Origin: Macrostomum hystrix
Taxonomy: Eukaryota; Platyhelminthes; Macrostomidae
NCBI GenBank assembly: GCA_950097015.1
Contig: CATNEN010000032.1
Location: forward strand, 1,364,001 to 1,428,000
Direction of reading: 5' to 3'
DNA length: 64,000 bases
Position 1 is the first letter of the stretch, and every line of letters starts with the position of its first letter. Both the position numbers and the translations under genes were made by a program. The notes beneath the pieces are model-generated. The model was not told the origin of the DNA, did not search any database, and was given only the letters and a program-made list of their open reading frames with translations. Below, in pieces: positions 44,810 through 55,740 of the stretch.

Positions 44810-47303
44810 GCAATTCGGGATGGATGGTCAAACAACAGTATTTATATTAGTTTCGGAATGTAAACCTTTTGCGAAGAAAAAATTTCTTGGCAAGAAGAAA
44901 ATTCAAAATTGTAAAAGAAAATTCCCTAGTTAACAGGCAAGTGGTCTTGGTATCATTTTACTGATGCTGTTAAAAACGGAAGAAAATATTTAACTAAAGA
45001 TACACATAACACATTTTGCATCTGAAAAGAAGTTCAGTTGCTACTGGCTTACTGAGTGAAATGTAAGTTTGAAATTTCAGAAGAGGAAAATGTGACAAAC
45101 ATTTCTATAAGTATTGCATTGCAGAATAAAACGATTAGATATTAATTTTTTTAATGCTTAAATGTAGAATATTGAAGTTTAACTTATGGTAAATATTCAT
45201 ATAAGAAATGGTGACTAAAGTAATTTACAACAATTTGAATATAAACCAGTCCGGTGCATTTTAGGGTAAATATGGCAAAAAAATTTTACATGTTAAATAA
45301 CTGCCATTAATTCATTGAAGGTTTGGTCTTAAGTTCCATCTTAATTAATTTTTGAAATATGTACCCTAATATTACATATAGAAATTGCATGTCGGGTGGA
45401 ACACCAACCCTAAAAAATACATACTTTGTGGAGATCACTATAATTAGAGACAGAAAGATCCAGAAAAATATTTGTCTGTGATTTATTAATACAAACATTA
45501 ATTACTTATTAATAACTAAGAATAACATATTCTAGTATATTATTTTATGATATGCAAAAGAAAATTGTTTATTAATTATAAAATTGTCTAAACTTACTAT
45601 ATAATGCCAATATGCTTAAATTGATATAGTAAAAATGTAAGCAATGATTGTTAAAAAAACTTGTGTTCCTAAATCACAGATAAAGAATCTTGGCTTTATT
45701 AGCACATAGTAAAATTTTGTTTGACATGATTTTATAATTAGGTTCTTAATCTTGTCACTAATTTATATGTGCTTCCATTGGTAAACATGTTACTAATAAA
45801 TTAAAATCTGCTTTGGAAAAAAGTTTATATTGCAGAGGAAATCTAATAGAGTGGTATACTATTTATTCTACTGTACCTTTGATATAATGGTTAGCTTAGC
45901 AAGTTTTATAGTAGCTTGCTCCTGAAGAAATAATTTCCAGCCATCCTCAAGCCTTTTACAGTTAAAAGCAAACATTTAGTGCCCTTTTAATAGATAATAT
46001 AAATAATAGTTACAAAAGTTTAAATATACCAACACTGAAATAAATATATAACATGGAAAAGAAGTCAAACAGAAAAAGGGCTGAAGACTTAAGTACTCAT
46101 AGGCACATGACCCTGAATTGCAAGTAGCACTAAATATTCCTATATTGATACATTCCATTGTAACATTCAAAACAATTTGCAATTCAAACATTTAATAAGC
46201 TACTAAGGCACTTTTTGTAATTACTACATTGCCCATTGTTTAACATTATCACATAGTAAAGTCAAACAAAAAACTATAAAGGCTTAAGTATTCCTTTTCA
46301 CATGACCATGAATTAACAATAAATTAGCAATAAATATTCCCAAATTGATATATTCCATATTTCCAACATTAAAAGTTTAATTTAATGCCAATAATGAAGA
46401 CATTCATACTTAGTTTCATAGTAAGGAAGGTGGCTGAATATATATAAAAAATTTACTATAAAAAATGTGCACTGCATACCAACACTAAAAACAAATTTGT
46501 GATCTGCGTGCCATTATGCCACGTGACAAAAAAGGAAAAGAATAAAAGTCTTGACAAATCATGAAATGATAATGTTATTAACTAGTTTACATAAAAATTA
46601 ACATAATTTTATTAAAAATGAAAAGAATTGTGCAGAAAAACTATACTATCAGTCAGAAAGAGACAAGAGACAAGCAGCTCACAAAAATGTGTAATTTTAA
46701 TTGTTACATTACATTTATCTAATATTTTTGGATTTCTAGAACAAACATTGACTTAGTTTGTGCCAATCCTATTAGCTTTTGGATGCCAAATTCAAGCCTA
46801 ACATTATTGTGCAAATGTGCTCAAGAGTCAACATAGGCTTCTGCCTTAAATGGGCTTTATGCTTAAATTGCATTGATGTGCACTAGTTTGCACCTATATA
46901 CACCCGTATGTTATAGTATACATTTGCAACTGACATGTGCTACACAAAGGTCAGTGTTTCTTTAACCAAACTGCCACCTTCCTGACTATGGCACTTGCTA
47001 ACTGAGCTAGGCATATTTTGCATAAAAAGGACAACACAGTAGAAAAAAACAGAAAGAGAGCATTTAAAAACTATTTTTTTAATTTTTTTGAGGTATCTCA
47101 TTTACTTGGAAATAATATAAAATTGATAAGAACTAACCAAGCTAACTTCTTTACCTAAAAAGTAACTTAAACCAAAATAAATAATTTTTGACAGACTTTA
47201 TTTGATCTATAACAATAAAATGTATGTTTAGTTAAAAAACTGCAGCGATATTAAATTGTATACTAGTTATAATAACTCATGATTAATAAATAGCAGTCAC
47301 AGA
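44810..47303. other. AT-rich region upstream of the beta-spectrin coding start
   Basis: About 2.5 kb, probably a 5' UTR intron and/or intergenic DNA. No coding exon is recognised. It includes a diverged direct duplication at 46020-46390. Confidence 0.45.
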
Positions 47304-47736
47304 GGTCCCAGGTCATTTCGGTGACAAGACATTTCGGTGACACTCATTTCAGTGACAACTATTTTTGCACCTAAATATGCTGAGAAAACAGCCTTCCATG
47401 ATCCAGCAGCTGCTTAAAGCCTGCACTGGCCTTGTCAATCCAAAACTTGAAAAATGATTATTATACACATTTAATTAGGAACGAATAACTATTATAACTA
47501 TTGACTACTCATTAAATAATTTAATAATTTAACTCATTTAAAGTAAAACCCAGACTTAATCAGAGCGATGCAGCTTCTTATTAATACTTTTAGCATTATT
47601 TAATTAATATTTTATATGTGTACATAGTTAAAATGGAAGGCAGTTTTTTTAGCATATTTAGGTGCAAAAATAGTTGTCACCGAAATGACTGTCACCGAAA
47701 TGTCTTGTCACCGAAATGACCTGGGACCGTCACAGA
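47296..47736. mobile_element. MITE with 96-bp terminal inverted repeats and 8-bp target duplication
   Basis: The element spans 47304-47728 (425 bp), flanked by GTCACAGA on both sides (47296-47303 and 47729-47736). The termini begin GGTCCCAGGTCATTTCGGTG, and about 96 bp match in inverted orientation (47304-47399 with 47633-47728). Each terminus contains three direct copies of CATTTCGGTGACA. The core is AT-rich with no open frame, so it is non-autonomous. An 8-bp duplication fits hAT, Merlin or P-type transposases; the superfamily is not decided. Confidence 0.92.
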
Positions 47737-49048
47737 TTAACATTGGGGGCAAATAGCTATTCATACAGAACTGGATAGCTGCGACTCATGCATAGGGTTA
47801 AACAAGCTCTCGAGTTACATACAATTCGACTCAATAGAATCCTAGTCATTTATTAAGGGCCTAGCAAAAATATCTAGCAAAATATTGACTTTTAAAATGT
47901 AAAAAGAGCCTTTTCTAAAGCTGTATTGGCGCTAATATATTTTATAATATATATATATTTACAGTTACTTATTTGTTTAGAAGCAAACTTGCAATATCGT
48001 CAAAGGCGATGTGCTTATATCGTACAGATGTAAATAGCTTTAAATTACTTTCTTCTTACAATAGAAAAGAAAACTTACCTAAATATAAGTCTTAAATACT
48101 GTCATCAATTTTAGTATTTCTATATCGGCTCAGTTTGGCTTGGTAATGGTAATATAAAAGAACTAATTAGCAGAGACCACAATGGAAAATTTCTACGAAA
48201 CAAATAAAACGGAAATTATAGCTTTTAAAAAAGGTTCAGTTACTTTTATCAGTAAATTTTGAATTTTGTTCTCGTCTTTAACGACACCTTCTATGTTCAC
48301 TGAATTTCAGCAAGAACCCATAAATTTATTAATTAGCTGATAGATGAGAGTACCCAATTATAAGTTTATCTAGTATTGTTTATTAGATTGTTTATTTGCA
48401 ATTTTTATTAAAAAATCTTGTAAAGGACATATAGAATACAAGTATTTTAGTATTCTAGCTATCCTTGCATCTGGTAGGCGCTTTAACTTTTTTGAGTGGT
48501 AGTTTAGTCTTGTGAAGTCAGCTAGCCGGTCGGAGTCGGTGAGACCCTTCTGATTCGGAAGGCTCATTGCCACTAACTATTGAAAGCCACACTAGTGGAA
48601 TTGTGAGGGTGTTTAGGACGAAGAATGGACATTTTTCGTGCATTCGGAAAAATTTGACTGCTCAATAATTGTTGAGTAAATTTATAGATCTAAACAAATA
48701 TATACTTGTGTTATATTTTTATTGAAAATTTCAAAATACACCAGTAGTATGCCAAAGTTTTTACCATTACGTTGTATTTGATTGTGTATGACCCACATGA
48801 ATATACCACAGTTTTATGCTTGTTAAGTCATTTGAATAATGCTCTTTTGAAGTAGCCAAACCATTTCTTCAAGTAAAGAATATTTTAGCAGACACTAGAC
48901 CTATGTACGTAATTTTAGGAATTTAAATATTTTCTGTTGCCTTTGTTAGCACTTAATGTATAACATAATAAAATTGCTATTGATATGTAAGTCGAACTTT
49001 TGTCATCGTGAATTACAAGAATTATTAGATTATTATTAGAATTAAAAT

Positions 49049-49089
<41 letters not shown>

Positions 49090-49170
49090 ATTAATTATTA
49101 TTATAAGAATTACAAGACGAAAGTTCACTTTTCAAAATCCTTTTCTCCATCGGTTGAATTTCCCTGCTGT
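47737..49170. other. AT-rich intergenic DNA with (ATT)n
   Basis: Contains an ATT microsatellite at about 49050-49087 just downstream of the Lifeguard stop. A 67-codon minus frame at 48370-48573 is unrecognised and not called. Confidence 0.45.
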
Positions 49171-50324
49171 CTATCGCCCTCCCCGGATTCCCATGAAGAG
49201 CATGAGGATGAGCACGACATCGATGTACAATTGTAGGGCGCCGAAAACGTACTCCTCCTCGGAGAGTTCGTAGCCGCCAGCCCCGCCAATCACGTGATGC
49301 GTGTCGGCCACCAGGCAGACCACTAGCAGCAGAGCCACCAGGCCGCCGTAAACGCAGTCCAACAGATGGGCCGACATCGGATCCAGACCGCCCCGGTAGG
49401 CCAGGAATGTGGCCATGCAGGACACGCCGAACAGGGCGAATACAAGGATTACACCGAAGGCCAGGCTGGCGATGAGCGTAAATTCGACTCGCGTCTGCAG
49501 TACGAACAGAGTGACGCCGATGCACACAGCGCCGGTAATGCCCATGGATACTAGAACCGCATTGCTGGACGTGAATGCTGCCTGTTTATATTTTATTAGA
49601 GTGATTAGTAAAATTAAACAGATGGCTTAAGAAAAGTTGTATGTATGTTTCAAGATGGGTGTTTTGCACTGTAGGCCGCGATTTCCGAGTTTTGTGTCCT
49701 TCCTTTGTCTAATCTTTCTCATTTCTTATTTTGGACTTTCTATGTCATCTTAAGAGTTAAAAGCCACATGACTGCTCACTACTCACTGAAATTGTACTTG
49801 ATGGAAATAGACTGAACAAGGAGTTCATTTTTACCACGAATCCTGCAGTAAATATAAGAAACATTTCAGACACTAATAAGCATTACCAGCGTCGCAGCCA
49901 TTGCCGTCAGAGAGACGGTGAAGACGCACAGAGCGATCAGGTTGCCAGGTGTCTGTCTGCGCAGCCTAGTGGAGCAGACCAGGCCGAGGTAAACAGCCAG
50001 GAACACGCCGAGGAAGATGTAGAACACCCAGTAGTTGTCGCGAACGGCTTTAGCCAGCGGCTCCACCAGAGTCACCACCAGCACCATGCCGAAGGTGAAA
50101 GCCAGCTGGCTGGCCAGAATTAGGTACACCTTGCGAATGAAGCCTCGCCGCACCGACGACTCGTCCAGGCCGCGCGATGTGAAGCCTGCACTGACGTCAA
50201 CGGTGGTCGATGAGGCTGCAGCCTCGCTCTGATGGAAGCCGCTGTTAACGTTGCCATCAGACTGGGTATACGGAGGCGGCGGTGGCATCGTCTTCACATT
50301 GGGATCGTAGATGCTAGAATCCAT
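49171..50324 (-). CDS. LFG: Lifeguard/TMBIM (Bax inhibitor-1 superfamily) membrane protein
   Basis: Exons 50324..49887 and 49581..49171, phase 0, 282 aa. A Pro-rich cytosolic N-terminus (TMPPPPPYTQ) leads into the family signature VRRGFIRKVYLILASQLAFT. Six to seven hydrophobic helices follow. Conserved segments include RRQTPGNLIALCVFT, AMAATL joined to AAFTSSNAVLVSMGITGAVC across the intron, and near the C-terminus VADTHHVIGG, YELSEEEYVFGALQLYIDVVLI and GIRGGR. The Asp residues of VADT and YIDV correspond to the pH-sensor/Ca-leak pair of the superfamily. Members act in Golgi/ER membranes, modulating Ca release and cell death. The Pro-rich N-terminus favours the LFG/GRINA branch over BI-1 (TMBIM6). 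The 305-bp intron has no array. Confidence 0.93.
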
Positions 50325-51057
50325 GACTACCGGACTTTCTCGTCGCCTGCCGAAAGCTCGAGATTATTTTGCAGTTGATTATTCCAAAATACGTTCTATT
50401 GAATAGTTATGACGTCTCCAATAGGCTGTTTGGATATAAATAAGTGCCCATTTGCCGAAATCTGCTGCAGCAACTTGCATTGATAAGATATAACTCAGTC
50501 ACAGGTCGATTTACTTTGGATAGCATGAAAATGTACGTAAAACCTGCATTTTAATGCTCGAAATCCTATGAGCATTTTTGTGAGCTTGTGAGGTGCTTTA
50601 ACTTAGTTTCAAGTTTAATCAAAGTGGTGTTTTTCTGACTTTGTATAAAATTGATTCTGTATACGCAGTATATATACAGCTGTAGACCTTTTCATTCCTT
50701 ATAAGTCTTGCGACTATAATTGTACATGTACGCACCTGTAGATATGTGTCCATAGCGTCGGCGTAACATCAACCTACGAAGAGGAAACTATAGCTTTGAA
50801 GTACCAAACATTTATAAGGCCCGAGGCCAATTTAAGGGCTTGCATTTCACTCTTTCCCTACTCTACTTCTTTTAGGAGTCAGTCACATTGAATAGAACTG
50901 CAGTGGCGTACGTGCATATTCGAGGCGAAAATTTTACTCCTCCTTGACTTGACATGTCAATCTTTACTGTGAGGAATGATGTGACACTGATAATGCGGAG
51001 TTCTAGTTGGATTCGAAGATTGTAAAACTCGATCGGTTATGTGACTTTGCTTAAAAA
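50325..51057. other. Lifeguard upstream region
   Basis: Non-coding, AT-rich; the promoter is presumably here but no diagnostic motif is seen. Confidence 0.35.
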
Positions 51058-51389
51058 AAAATTAAGGGAGGTTGTAGCCTTGTGGTTAGAGCGTCGGACT
51101 CAAGACTTGAAGGTCGGGGGTTCGATTTCTGACTCCAGTGGAACAATTTGTGTACTTTAGCAAGACACTTAAACTCTGCATTGCTTCTGTTCACCCAGCT
51201 GTGAAATGGGTACCAGCATTAGTTACCAGCAGGGTGGGTGTCGCGTCCCCCAGTCCATGGACTGAACAGCCGTACGCAGCCGTCAGATACGCCGCGGAAT
51301 AGCAGCGGCTGTGCCGTCCTCTGCACATCTGGCTCAATGGGGCAGGTGTAATCAATTATTATATTACTTTTATTATTAATAAAATTAAG
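51058..51389 (+). mobile_element. tRNA-derived SINE
   Basis: The head TAGCCTTGTGGTTAGAGCG (A box) and GGGGGTTCGATTTC (B box) precede a body with TTTGTGTACTTTAGCAAGAC, CTGCATTGCTTCTGTTC and CAGCTGTGAAATGGGTACC, then an AT-rich tail. A likely 9-bp duplication AAAATTAAG is at 51058-51066 and 51381-51389. The body is homologous to the minus-strand element at 37400-37657. Confidence 0.82.
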
Positions 51390-51419
51390 TTAAAGAGCTA
51401 AAAGTATGTGTGCGAAGTT

Positions 51420-51845
51420 TCATGGGATCATATAGAAATTCTGGCATACAGTTCGGCACTGGTAGGCGTCGTAGCTAGACTGGTACATTTGCTCCCTCAC
51501 CACCTTGGCATAAAAGGAGAAGCTGCTCGGGTTGTCCAGGTAAGTAAAGATCGAAGATAGGTTCCATGTGTCCACTTAAATTCAGTAATTGTTGGAAATG
51601 CCGGGAAAGTTGGCTCCCTGGGCAACCCTAGTAACGCCTCCATGTGTTGTGGCGTCGAATGTGCCATGGCCGGCGAGATTGTTGAAGCCCAGCCTGAATT
51701 TGAACAGCACTGCAAGCTTGGATCTGACGTCTTTGGCAAGGCTAACAGACGGATCAGCATGTAGGCCCGAGTAGGATCGGAAGACCTGCCCATACCGATG
51801 CATGTCTATTGCGACGACTTGACCAGCTGGTTGGTTGCAAAGCAC
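51420..51845 (-). pseudogene. Decayed paralogue of the LamG-like gene
   Basis: The minus strand encodes FKFRLGFNNLAGHGTFDATT, HGGVTRVAQGANFPG and then VDTWNLSS and SFSFYAKVVREQMY. This parallels the copy at 52260-53253, but two in-frame stops (TGA, TAA) lie where the other copy has the DYIEVDT segment. No start or complete domain is present. Confidence 0.7.
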
Positions 51846-52259
51846 TTGAAATCGGCATGGCTAGCATGAAACTAGCTCTACGAGTAGAGTACGTACTATC
51901 GGCGTCTGCGAACGTATTTGACGTAAGCATTTCTGCTTCTATTCAATTAATTAATTTTAAGAACGCCGGAGAAAACCAGAGAACTTTCTGGATTCGGTTT
52001 AAGGACTAGAGAAAATGTTTATAAGACAACTGATTGCGAAGCAATAAAAACCTAATACATTATAAACCTTGATACTCCATGTGAGCAACGACAAAGGGCG
52101 TTAGAGTATGCGTGTGTATTTACTGTCGTACTCGGAGCATCATTAGCTTTCAAAAGGTATTAAACAGTGTTTATTTATCTCAACTGCCGAAAAACTGCAC
52201 AATACACGATTCACAAACACATTTGTTTGAAAACTATGAGCTACAATGAACTCATTATT

Positions 52260-53253
52260 CTACCAGGGGCACAGCTGGTCCAGCTGCTGGAACTCAGCAG
52301 TGCTCAGAGCAGCCTTGGCTATCATGTCGCAGATCATGCGACCCTTGAGGGTCACAGTAGCCTCCTTGTGAAATCCAAGACGCAGAAATCGAGGAGCATC
52401 GTAGGGTCCCCAGCCCTGATCAGCCTCACAAAGGAGCCGTTGACGTGGAAGTTGCTCAAAGTCATGCCGTGAAACACTGCTCCCAGAGAGATGGCCAGCG
52501 GAGAGTTAGATGGCAGGACTTGGCCGGACTGGCGAGTCTCTGCTCGTCCGGGTGAGTCGACACACTCAGAAACTGGTGCTCAACCCAGGCTCGGCCGTCA
52601 CGATCTCCAAAGGACGTTACCTTCGACGATGCATCGACCACTCGGTTATAGAAGCAGTGATAGCTCGTCTCGTACTGGCTCTGACGGATGACCTTCGCAA
52701 AGAACGAAAAGTTCTTCGGGTGGTCGAGGTAGGCCGAGATCAGCGACCCGTTCCGTGTGTCCACTTCGATGTAGTCGGTCAGGGCGCCAGGAAAGTTTGC
52801 TCCTTGAGCATCTCTTGTGACGCCTCCGTGTAGCGAAGCGTCGAAAGTGCCGGGACTGGCGAGGTTGCTGTAGCCCTGTCGGAAGTCGAAAGCGACTACG
52901 ATCTTCGACTTGACTGAGTCGTCCTTCACATTGCTCACACATGGCTCTGTGCTCTGAGCCACGGTCAGAGTGAACAGATTGTTCCGCTGATCATTGTTTC
53001 CGAAGTATCAGACGCCACTTGTGCAGTGAAATCACGATTGTACGATTGAGCAGTTTTACATGGCTGCACAGGCCACGTAGCAGGTCCTCGGATCCTGGGC
53101 TCCTTCCAGCTTGCTGAGCTGAGCAAGACCGGCATTGCTGGGACACAGCGCCACCTGGCTGAATGAGACCTTCTGGTTCGAGCCGCTGCTTGCAGTGACG
53201 ACTTCTGTGTGGACACCGACGTAAAGTAGGACCAGGATTATCAGGTTCGACAT
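52260..53253 (-). pseudogene. Secreted PAN/LamG-like gene, disabled
   Basis: The minus strand begins with a good signal peptide (ATG 53253, MSNLIILVLLYVGVHT), then a Cys-containing PAN/apple-like stretch (RTCYVACAAM, NCSIVQS) broken by three in-frame stops (TAA, TGA, TGA). A LamG/concanavalin-like domain follows (VAFDFRQGYSNL, GTFDASLHGGVTRDAQGANF, SFFAKVIRQSQYETSYHCFY), then two frame changes (near 52530 and 52430), and finally RMICDMIAKAALSTAEFQQL and a TAG at 52260. The domain labels are from the overall pattern only. Error-driven frameshifts are possible, but five lesions in 1 kb, next to another damaged copy, favour a pseudogene. Confidence 0.6.
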
Positions 53254-53281
53254 GTTAGTAATTCGCAAGGCTTTATTGAGT

Positions 53282-53308
53282 AATAGGAACGTTTTTTACG
53301 TTCCTATT
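53282..53308. other. 11-bp perfect hairpin with T5 loop
   Basis: AATAGGAACGT, five T, ACGTTCCTATT, 28 bp 5' of the disabled LamG-like start. Confidence 0.85.
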
Positions 53309-55740
53309 CCGATGAAGTTCGTTTGTGAAGGTTGCGCCACGAGCATAAACTAAAAAACGCATTTTCTTTCTATTTTGTCGTGGCAGTGAGTTCAATGACT
53401 TCGCTTCTAGACCATGGCAATTAGGGCCGAGAATCTTCGATAGCTTCTGCCTGTCCGAGAAATTCTCAACAGTGTGAGCAACTTTTCGTTGAGTTTTACC
53501 CAAGGACTACTGGACTAGACTAGACTAGACTAGACTAGACAAGGACTATAACAACGTATTCCAGTGGTCCTTGGTTTTACCTTCCAATTGAGTTCCTCTC
53601 AGCTGTCAGGCAGGCAAGGATGAGAAGTCCCTGCTAGTTGTAATTTTGACACACGTGTAAGAAAGGCTGTGATGAAATCAGCGTTTCCACATAACCCGAT
53701 TGTCGAGAGTTCCTTTTAAGTAAAAAGTCGTAGTGAAAAGATTCTTTTTTTAGGAATTTCGGCGATTTGAGCCGCATTCAATGCATAATAGATTTCCTCT
53801 TAGTTATAGACAATTAAAGAGGATTGAATGGTGCATATAGCTTGACAATGCAATAGATTGAAGTGAAACTTTCATTTTTCAATGATACTTTTTATTAGAG
53901 TGTTTAGATGCTGCAAGAATTGAATGCATCTAAAAATGATTTAATGGCACAAAGATACACTTTTTATTTCAAAACAGTCAGATTGTTGGGGGGTTGCATC
54001 TGCGTGAGCATTTTTTGTAATAGTCAAATTTAATTCTTCCAGTTCCAGTATAATGCTGCAAGTTCAGTGCTAATTGTTAAAAAGTAGTGTAGCGTGTTAA
54101 CTATATTATCTATTTTAAGAACTCATTTAAATTCCTTAAAATTAGAGGTTAGAATTCACAGCTAAGCCGCTCCGGGCCAGCAAGGGGGGGCAGACGCTAC
54201 CTCCCGTCAACTCTCAGCCGATCAAGTCGCGAGCTGGCCTCGCTGATTTTCTACCCCCAGCGAAAAGAGCACCCTAGGATGCTGAAGACCGCGGCTCAAG
54301 CTCTAGCCAGACAGCCATCCCGCCGATGGCCCTATAAATCAGGTGTTGAAATCAGTATAATTTAAAACAACTGCCCGTTTTCGCCGCATCTGTTCACGTT
54401 CTCGGAAGCCTATACGGTCTGATTCGCTTCACTCTCTGTTCGAAGCAAGCCCCACTCTTAGCGTGAGATTTGCCCAGCCCTTGTTTTGTTCCACCCGTTC
54501 CCGACCACAATTAGCTGCTAAATTGTCAGTTAGGTATCTCTCGGCTTTCCGCGTGTTAAGAATGCAGGAGTGGTCAAGAGGTCAAGAGTGGTCTGTAAAA
54601 CCTTTTTATCTAATTTTACACAGCAGTGAGTTGGATTACTTTTGCAGAATTGCAATGTTACTGCAAGTTTATCAATATCTTGCAGGTGCAGGCGCACGCA
54701 ATACGAGATGTATTACGAGCAATTTTAGCGGCTTTGACAAGAAATCTAATAGACTTAACAAACGAAGCAAAAATAATCCTTTTTATCTTGTTTACTTCAA
54801 TAATAAAACAAATCCTTGGAGAAATATTGTTTCAGTCTCAGCAAGCAATAAACATAATAACATAAGGTTCAAGTAATACCTATCACTAGTGTAAAAAATG
54901 TAGTGTGCGTAGTTTTAAAATAGAGACATTATTTACGGTTTTAATCTCGTTCTCGAGCTATAAAACTCACACATGAAATGATTTTATAACGTGTATTATC
55001 TGACGTTTTATTTTTGTTGAGTTTTCGATGTTTTCTTTGATAACATTTGAATAAAATCATTTCCAAATTCAACTTGTATTGGACGACATGTGTCGTTTCT
55101 TATAAGTACGAGCGTATATATTTCTGCATATTAGCTATGTTTGAATTAGCTATTTATTAAAATGCACAATTTTCGACTATATGAGGCCTGACGAGCGATT
55201 TTAAACCTAAGAATAAGAAAAATTAAATTCTAAATACGTATCACTATTTTCACACCTTTGTTATTGTTGGATATTCCTTTTTTGTCCATGGAACAAGCTA
55301 TTTATTTTAATCTGAAATTTTATCCAATAATCTTTATGATTCGATAATCATCATTAGTCCCCGATGAAATTTAAGCAGTAATTTCATTTACATAATTTTC
55401 TTGTTTTAATCCTTTAGGAAAAACTGTAGAAAACTTGTGTTGTAGAATATAAATTTTAAATAATAATCTAAAGATAAATGAAAAAAAATTTAAACCTGTT
55501 TTTAACGCACATAGCTAAAATTTGCTGCTATTTTTAAATGCCTTTTCGACGAATGAAGTTATTACAATATTCTGAACTTTCCAGATGGACAATTCTATAG
55601 GAGAAGATTTTTATCTTCGCGGTAAAAAGAATGGCATCGTGTAAGATTTTGATGCGATAAGTTTTATGCCTAGTATTTTATGCAGTTTCGCCAGATGCAA
55701 GACATGGCAAGCGAACGAGTTACACATTAAATTAATGTAG
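53309..55740. other. AT-rich region with a TATA-like block
   Basis: A (GACTA)n tract is at about 53512-53540. A GC-rich block at 54170-54335 ends in CCTATAAATCAGG and could be the promoter of the plus-strand gene; the remainder is AT-rich. An upstream exon of that gene should lie here, but I cannot place it. Confidence 0.35.

Noticed and set aside
48370-48573. 67-codon minus-strand frame
   Set aside because: No recognisable family, AT-rich surroundings, no splice or promoter support.
51067-51140. tRNA gene-like A and B boxes, also at 14.1, 34.2 and 37.65 kb
   Set aside because: Acceptor and anticodon stems do not form a proper cloverleaf, and the heads continue into SINE bodies with tails and, mostly, target duplications.
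53165-53253. 73-bp intron to remove the first stops of the LamG-like gene
   Set aside because: The candidate GT-AG segment shifts frame into an immediate stop, so it does not rescue the gene.
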